Assembly (NCBI GenBank): GCA_028708055.1
Contig: JAQVZT010000184.1
Location: 1 to 5,669 of the forward strand
DNA from: Methanothrix sp.
Lineage (GTDB): Archaea; Halobacteriota; Methanosarcinia; Methanotrichales; Methanotrichaceae
Reading direction: 5' to 3'
Length of the DNA stretch: 5,669 nucleotides
This document shows, piece by piece, positions 1-4,387 of this stretch; the stretch's first letter is position 1; each line of letters opens with the position of its first letter. The notes under the pieces are model-generated. The model was not told where the DNA came from. It was given only the letters and a program-made list of their open reading frames with translations, and searched no databases. Made by a program: the position numbers and the translations under genes.

Positions 1-1
1 G

Positions 2-919
2 CTTCTCATCAAGGTGCACGCCTGCGGAGTCTGCCGCACCGACCTTCATATCCTGGACGGCGAGCTTGCCGGCCCCAAGCTGCCCCTCATCCCCGGCCAT
101 GAGATCGTGGGCACAGTGGTGAAAAGCGGCAAAAAAGCAGATCGGTTTGCCATCGGCCAGAGAGTCGGTGTTCCCTGGCTCGGATTCACCGATGGCCTGT
201 GCAACTACTGCAAAAAGGGCCGGGAAAACCTATGCGACAACGCCAGGTTCACCGGCTACACCCTGGACGGGGGCTACGCCGAATACGCAGTCGCAGACAG
301 AAGGTACTGCTTTTCCCTCCCGCCCTCTTACAGTGACGCGGAAGCTGCTCCTCTTATGTGCGCCGGGCTGATCGGCTACCGGTCCTACAGGTTGGCCACT
401 ATGGAAGGGGGTGTACAGCGCCTGGGAATCTACGGCTTTGGAGCGGCGGCCCACATACTCTGCCAGGTGGCCGCCCACATGGGTACAGAGGTCTACGCAT
501 TCACCAGACCCGGTGACAGGAGCGCCCAGGAGTTTGCCCTCCGGCTCAGGGCTGCCTGGGCAGGCGGCTCAGACCAGATGCCGCCCCATCCTCTGGATGC
601 GGCGATCATCTTTGCCCCGGTCGGCTCTCTGATCCCCGCCGCCCTGCGGGCCACAGCCAAGGGCGGCATCATCGTCTGCGGTGGGATACACATGAGCGAT
701 ATTCCCTCCTTTCCCTACGAGATTTTATGGGAGGAGCGGGTGCTGCGCTCCGTGGCCAACCTCACCCGTCAGGACGGCGAGCAGTTTTTGGAGATCGCCC
801 CCAGAGTGCCGGTGAAGACCGACGTGCAGACCTATCGCCTGGAGGACGCCAACCTGGCTCTGGACGACCTGCGGCAGGGCAAAATCACGGGAGCGGCGGT
901 TCTGGATATTCAGAAATGA
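2..919 (+). CDS. Zinc-dependent medium-chain alcohol dehydrogenase (5' end outside window)
   Basis: This cytoplasmic oxidoreductase of the zinc-binding alcohol dehydrogenase family is expected to interconvert alcohols and aldehydes using NAD(P)H; the substrate cannot be read from sequence. The frame is open from base 2 (LLIK, then the GTG at 14), so 305 residues are visible and roughly 20-30 N-terminal residues are missing compared with the family's usual 325-345. Numbering the GTG as residue 1, the catalytic zinc ligands are C4 (ACGVC), H29 (PGHE) and C116 (PLMCAGLIGY). The structural zinc lobe has C63, C66 and C74, but its first position is Asp60 instead of Cys. The Rossmann turn is GFGAAAH at 141-147. 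Strand beta-2 ends in AFTR (162-165) with no acidic residue, which suggests NADPH may be accepted (inference). The C-terminus is intact and ends at TGA 917-919. The GTG at 14 lies inside a conserved motif and is not the start. By eye G+C is about 60-65%, higher than the next gene. Confidence 0.93.
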   Translation, partial: LLIKVHACGVCRTDLHILDGELAGPKLPLIPGHEIVGTVVKSGKKADRFAIGQRVGVPWLGFTDGLCNYCKKGRENLCDNARFTGYTLDGGYAEYAVADRRYCFSLPPSYSDAEAAPLMCAGLIGYRSYRLATMEGGVQRLGIYGFGAAAHILCQVAAHMGTEVYAFTRPGDRSAQEFALRLRAAWAGGSDQMPPHPLDAAIIFAPVGSLIPAALRATAKGGIIVCGGIHMSDIPSFPYEILWEERVLRSVANLTRQDGEQFLEIAPRVPVKTDVQTYRLEDANLALDDLRQGKITGAAVLDIQK

Positions 920-931
920 ATAGAATCTCTG

Positions 932-969
932 GGCGTATTGGGCAGTTGCGGCCTTTGGAGGCGTATTGG
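932..969. repeat. 10-bp direct repeat in the convergent spacer
   Basis: GGCGTATTGG occurs at 932-941 and again at 960-969, with 28-bp periodicity, just after the dehydrogenase stop codon. The second copy overlaps the loop and right arm of the inverted repeat at 941-981. It may be a small local duplication; no mobile element is attached. Confidence 0.5.
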
Positions 970-981
970 CCGCATTTTGCC
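941..981. terminator. Candidate terminator hairpin between convergent genes
   Basis: The core arms TGCGGCC (947-953) and GGCCGCA (968-974) are perfectly complementary around a 14-base loop. An outer pair, GGCA (941-944) with TGCC (978-981), extends the stem across a 2x3 internal loop. TTTT follows the core at 975-978. It lies 22 bases after the dehydrogenase stop and 48 bases beyond the stop of the opposite-strand gene, where termination is expected. The T-run is short and archaeal termination relies mainly on T-runs, so the call is tentative. Confidence 0.35.
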
Positions 982-1028
982 AGGTCAGTCCGCGATTGCT
1001 CTCACAGGCGGCTCAGGATCTCTGGCGA

Positions 1029-4000
1029 TCATCGCACACGAACCCATTGCGATCCGGCGTAGCTCGCTGGCTTGTCCTTTGCCATCAGCTCATCGTTCGA
1101 GACAATATCCATTTCGATCGTTCCATAGCCGGTAGATGTGCCCGCTGGAACGTCCGCATATTTTATCATTAAATTCCTGCCGCTGATAGTTCCGCAAGCG
1201 GCATTAGCCCAGCGCCGATTTTCCGCGGGCTCTTCCCCAAACCACCAGATATTATCGCCAATCTGCCGGATGTAATAGACTCCTCCGTCATTGCAGCTCC
1301 AAATTCCTGTCAAATTGATGATCGTCCCATTCAGTCCATCTTCTTCTTCCTCTTGTCCATCATCTTGCCCTTCCTCTTGGATCGGCGGAGAGGAACTTGC
1401 TGGAGGCATAACCATCGGCTGCAAAAGCTGCAAAGTCGGCGGTTGGGTATTGATCATGTCCGTGGCCTGATCTTTGCTCTCTGCCACGGCAAAAGGCCAT
1501 AAGTCAACTGCAGTAGCATGCCGCATGCCATCGTTTCCTATTACTTCTGCCTTCAACCTCACAATTCTCGTACCGATCGATGCGTCTCTATTGCCTTCGA
1601 TTGCGCCCGCAAATACCCCACCGCCAGCCGAGTGCAGCGACATCTTGCCGCTGCCGCTCTCATCCCTCAAGCCGTTTAAAAGCAACTCCGTTCCGACTGC
1701 AACTATTGTATTGCTCGCAGCAATGGAAGCGCTCACATTTGCAGCAGATATTTCCCTGCTGAGAATGAAAGGCGGATCTATCTTCGGATTCGTTATAATC
1801 GGAGCCTCTTTAAGGCTGGGGGGGTTCATCTCTGCAATGGCTAGCTGCCAAATGTCTTTTTTGTCCTTTTGCAGGTAAAGGAACTTGGTTGCCTTTCCAT
1901 TCATGGATGGAAGATACATTTCATCTCCCACCAATGCCCGATCGTCGCTATCCCAGCCACCCAATGCTGTCAGCTCAAGCTTTGCACCTGTCCTGGTATC
2001 AACCAACCAGCCATGACCGCTGCCCACGAGGAGGAGGGAACCATCATAGCTAAGTTTTCCTAGATCTTGCGTCGGCCCGGTGCCATTGATCAGCACCTGT
2101 CTGTCATAGTCATCGAAGTTGATCACGCCCACCTCCTGGGGTGTGGAGCAGCAGGGGTTGGGGTTTATGATATAGAATATTTTTGAGCCGTCTCCGCTAA
2201 TCCCGATATCCAGAATGCTCCACATGTAATCCCTGGGAAAAACATACTCTTTCAATCCGGTTCCATCTGAGTTGATGCCCAGGATATGTTTTCCCTTCTC
2301 GCTTGAAACAGAGAATACTATGCGTGACCCCTCGGAAGACAGATCCAGTATACCAGCATTTGTGGGTGTGACGCTATCCGGCGAGACCCCCAGCAATGCA
2401 GCAATCTTATCGAAAGCTGCAATCGGAGTCAATCTCCTGCCATCGAAGTCCACCCTCCACAGACCGCGGGTTACATGAATATCCGGATCCGTGACGATTT
2501 TGACATCTCCCCAGGCAAGGAAATATACCTGGCCTGAGTCTGTGATCTTGAAATCACCCAATCCCCCATCATAGGAGAAATCGGTTATCCTTCCGCTTGA
2601 TACATCTGCGAATCCGAGATGCCCCTGAGCACCGGCGGCGACCTTTGTGCCATCTGGGCTTAGGGCAACCGGTGTATCATAGCCATAATCTACAGAGAAA
2701 ACGTCTTGCGGTGGCTGTGTGCCATCAGTCTTTACCACATAAACGTGCGCCCTTCCATCTGGATGGGCAATGAATGCCGCGTTTTCGCCGTAGTCACTGA
2801 TGACCGGCATTGCCCCGTTATGGCAGTCTATGGTATCGGTTTGTGAGGTGATCTCGTGATAGGAAAGGGTGCGAATGACTCCTATCTCGCCCGCGGTTGC
2901 TCCCGACCCCGAAGCAGTGCCATTGGCTACAGCCTGACTTACAGGGACATTTCGACTAATTTTGTCCTCGCCTATCGCAACCATTAGACCTGATCCCAGT
3001 ACAAATGGTGCAAGACTGCTATTCTTGGGAGTTATGTTTATTGGATCCTGGTAGGCGATAGCTAACCCGATTCCATTGATAGGATCATAAACCACTGCGA
3101 ACGTATTCTTGCCGATTGAAGAAACCGTCATAGTGGCAGCATTAATTTTCAAGAGGGCTTGATCATTGACCACTTCCAGGACCATTGACCCTTTTTCCAA
3201 TTGCAGTTCGATTTGAGCAGGAAGTTCTGACTGAGTAGGAAGCTCTGATGAAATCTCAGATTCAAATCGTTTAGACGGCGTTTGATCATATCCGCCGGAG
3301 TAAAGCTTTCCGCATACTACAATTGATTTTGAAATAGCACCAATGGTTTCCGCATACTCGGCGCGTATGTTGACCATCAGAAGCAGGGCTGCAGCGGATA
3401 TCACAGCATTGAGGTCTCTGTCTTTCCCCATATTGGCTCTAAAAAGATCAACTAATCTATCGCAATTTGCCTTCAATTCAAGCTTATCTTGTGGACTAAG
3501 TGTGAACTTATTCCCCTGTTTAACCTCGGTCTTAACCTGATTCCTGACTAGAACCAGATTGCTTGGACCTTCTGTCTGCCCGGCGGGTGTGCCTGGCTCA
3601 GATCCGGTTTTGGTGCCTGTTCCTGATCCAATTTGCGGGCAATCTGTGGGCAATTTGCTCTCGCCAGGATTTTTGGGCATAAGCGAACAGCTGATGATAT
3701 TGAACGTCTCCATATTGACCTTTCCTGATGCCGCCATGCAATTGCATAGCTGTCTTGGGTTATTGAAAGGACCCAGGACTTCAATTATGCCGGTTGAAGC
3801 CCAATTCTCCTGTGCCCAATCTTTTGGCGCGTCGCTGATCCTCCAGCTCTGAATATTTCTGGAGTCTGTTGAGTGAACCATGTACTGCGGTTTATCAAAC
3901 GGCCGGTCCCAGTAGGCAGGATCAACCTGCGAGCTGGAATGCTGCAATAAGATGAGACAAGCGATAAGGAGCATAATGAAAGCATTTGCAAACTTTTTTG

Positions 4001-4067
4001 CGGATAGCTCGCGATAGTTTGAGCTAAAATCCTGATTGCAGCTTCGAGAATCGAATACACAATTCAT
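1029..4067 (-). CDS. Large exported multidomain protein with TolB/PD40-like beta-propeller and C-terminal lipocalin-like module
   Basis: This 1012-residue protein is probably secreted or membrane-anchored; its function is unknown. K24-K25 precede a hydrophobic stretch (about 27-41) and then a polar HSSSQ segment, a signal peptide or N-terminal anchor after an unusually long n-region. Residues 50-145 hold a CNC motif (108-110) plus C127 and C143. A Gly/Thr/Pro linker (146-170) and a helical region with C202 and C252 follow. Residues about 290-372 are beta-rich (VSSIGKNTFAVVYDP) and resemble FecR-like domains. Residues about 410-750 form 6-7 propeller blades with PD40/TolB-type turns such as ALSPDGTKVA (468-477), SSEGSRIVFS and SGDGSKIFYI. 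Residues 755-862 look Ig-like. A Pro-rich, acidic linker (QEEGQDDGQEEEEDG, 896-910) leads to the 918-1012 module with GIWSCNDGGVYYIRQ, WWFGE and ADVPAG, which I recall from secreted proteins as a small beta-barrel. Seven N-X-S/T sequons (344, 349, 382, 661, 777, 913, 918) would suit surface glycosylation. The start is supported by GGTGAG five bases upstream. G+C is about 45%. Confidence 0.9.
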   Translation of the reverse strand: MNCVFDSRSCNQDFSSNYRELSAKKFANAFIMLLIACLILLQHSSSQVDPAYWDRPFDKPQYMVHSTDSRNIQSWRISDAPKDWAQENWASTGIIEVLGPFNNPRQLCNCMAASGKVNMETFNIISCSLMPKNPGESKLPTDCPQIGSGTGTKTGSEPGTPAGQTEGPSNLVLVRNQVKTEVKQGNKFTLSPQDKLELKANCDRLVDLFRANMGKDRDLNAVISAAALLLMVNIRAEYAETIGAISKSIVVCGKLYSGGYDQTPSKRFESEISSELPTQSELPAQIELQLEKGSMVLEVVNDQALLKINAATMTVSSIGKNTFAVVYDPINGIGLAIAYQDPINITPKNSSLAPFVLGSGLMVAIGEDKISRNVPVSQAVANGTASGSGATAGEIGVIRTLSYHEITSQTDTIDCHNGAMPVISDYGENAAFIAHPDGRAHVYVVKTDGTQPPQDVFSVDYGYDTPVALSPDGTKVAAGAQGHLGFADVSSGRITDFSYDGGLGDFKITDSGQVYFLAWGDVKIVTDPDIHVTRGLWRVDFDGRRLTPIAAFDKIAALLGVSPDSVTPTNAGILDLSSEGSRIVFSVSSEKGKHILGINSDGTGLKEYVFPRDYMWSILDIGISGDGSKIFYIINPNPCCSTPQEVGVINFDDYDRQVLINGTGPTQDLGKLSYDGSLLLVGSGHGWLVDTRTGAKLELTALGGWDSDDRALVGDEMYLPSMNGKATKFLYLQKDKKDIWQLAIAEMNPPSLKEAPIITNPKIDPPFILSREISAANVSASIAASNTIVAVGTELLLNGLRDESGSGKMSLHSAGGGVFAGAIEGNRDASIGTRIVRLKAEVIGNDGMRHATAVDLWPFAVAESKDQATDMINTQPPTLQLLQPMVMPPASSSPPIQEEGQDDGQEEEEDGLNGTIINLTGIWSCNDGGVYYIRQIGDNIWWFGEEPAENRRWANAACGTISGRNLMIKYADVPAGTSTGYGTIEMDIVSNDELMAKDKPASYAGSQWVRVR

Positions 4068-4072
4068 AATTG

Positions 4073-4078
4073 CTCACC
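4073..4078 (-). promoter_or_regulatory. Ribosome binding site of the propeller protein
   Basis: Read on the minus strand, GGTGAG ends five bases before the ATG at 4067-4065. It matches the GGAGGTGA-type Shine-Dalgarno sequence. It fixes this start, even though the start leaves a 26-residue stretch before the hydrophobic segment. Confidence 0.7.
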
Positions 4079-4141
4079 TTGGACTGTCTTTATCCTGTAT
4101 CCTGTGCACAAGCGGAAAGCTAATGATTAATTATGGTGTTT

Positions 4142-4168
4142 AAGCATTTATAATCTATGCCAATGCTT
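4142..4168. promoter_or_regulatory. Inverted repeat enclosing a TATA-like element
   Basis: The arms AAGCATT (4142-4148) and AATGCTT (4162-4168) are perfect reverse complements, 13 bases apart. The interval contains TATAATC; on the minus strand the same place reads ATTATAAATGC, an acceptable archaeal TATA box. A TATA box here would put a minus-strand transcript start near 4125 and a leader of about 60 bases for the propeller gene. The arms on both sides could be an operator. Promoter assignment is by pattern only. Confidence 0.4.
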
Positions 4169-4175
4169 GGAGCTA

Positions 4176-4253
4176 TATTTGTTTGCATTATTCTCCTGCA
4201 AATAGGAGACTTTATTTGTCAAACATAAGCTACATTGTATCAGCAGATATTTG
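4176..4253. repeat. Cluster of four TATTTG/CAAATA motifs
   Basis: TATTTG occurs at 4176-4181, 4213-4218 and 4248-4253, with start spacings of 37 and 35 bases. The second and third copies extend to TATTTGTC. The reverse complement CAAATA lies at 4199-4204 and pairs with the 4213 copy across 8 bases. Several binding sites for one regulator would look like this, although AT-rich sequence raises the chance rate. Confidence 0.35.
4192..4209. promoter_or_regulatory. Small hairpin overlapping an alternative inverted repeat
   Basis: TCTCCT (4192-4197) and AGGAGA (4204-4209) flank a 6-base loop. TTTGCA (4182-4187) and TGCAAA (4197-4202), 9 bases apart, overlap it, so the two pairings exclude each other if transcribed. 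It is about 180 bases before the + strand start. It could be an operator or leader structure; no function is evident. Confidence 0.3.
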
Positions 4254-4339
4254 TCCCTGCCTCAGAAAACAACTAGGAAGTGATTTGCAGGTCATCACCC
4301 GAATGCTCTGGGGCGATTTGTCTGCATAGTCTTTGGAAG

Positions 4340-4353
4340 ATAGATGAATCTAT
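4340..4353. promoter_or_regulatory. 14-bp near-perfect palindrome upstream of the signal-peptide gene
   Basis: ATAGAT (4340-4345) and ATCTAT (4348-4353) are perfect reverse complements separated by GA. The element ends 34 bases before the ATG at 4388, within the expected promoter or leader. Its size and symmetry suit a dimeric helix-turn-helix regulator. Confidence 0.35.
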
Positions 4354-4371
4354 GAAGGCATTGAGACAGAA

Positions 4372-4377
4372 GAGGAG
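4372..4377 (+). promoter_or_regulatory. Ribosome binding site of the repeat-linker exported protein
   Basis: GAGGAG lies ten bases before the ATG at 4388, at the long end of usual Shine-Dalgarno spacing. With the canonical signal peptide that begins right after this ATG, it supports the chosen start. Confidence 0.65.
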
Positions 4378-4387
4378 AAGATAACCA

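Larger units (their letters stand above)
4068..4387. other. Divergent intergenic region with shared control signals
   Basis: This 320-bp gene-free stretch separates the divergent starts at 4067 (-) and 4388 (+). Its centre (about 4120-4255) is markedly AT-rich and holds TATA-like sequences, a 27-bp inverted repeat, overlapping small hairpins and four TATTTG/CAAATA hexamers. A 7-bp tandem duplication (TATCCTG at 4091-4097 and 4098-4104) lies in the probable minus-strand leader. GTGAT and ATCAC (4280-4284, 4294-4298) form another weak inverted repeat. I see no convincing small gene or RNA gene in it. Confidence 0.7.

Noticed and set aside
14..919. GTG at 14 as the true dehydrogenase start
   Set aside because: It lies within the conserved IKVHACGVCRTDLH segment. 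The frame continues to the window edge and the family has additional upstream residues.
932..981. Repeats in the convergent spacer as insertion sequence ends
   Set aside because: No transposase or target duplication is present and the interval is far too short for an element.
727..1172. Short plus-strand ORFs across the dehydrogenase end and the convergent spacer
   Set aside because: They overlap two well-supported genes, have no recognisable motifs, and show compositions expected of shifted frames.
3950..3970. Lipobox LIAC (34-37) in the propeller protein
   Set aside because: The Cys is followed by further hydrophobic residues (LILLQ), which places it inside the core instead of at its end. 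A lipoprotein is possible but not supported.
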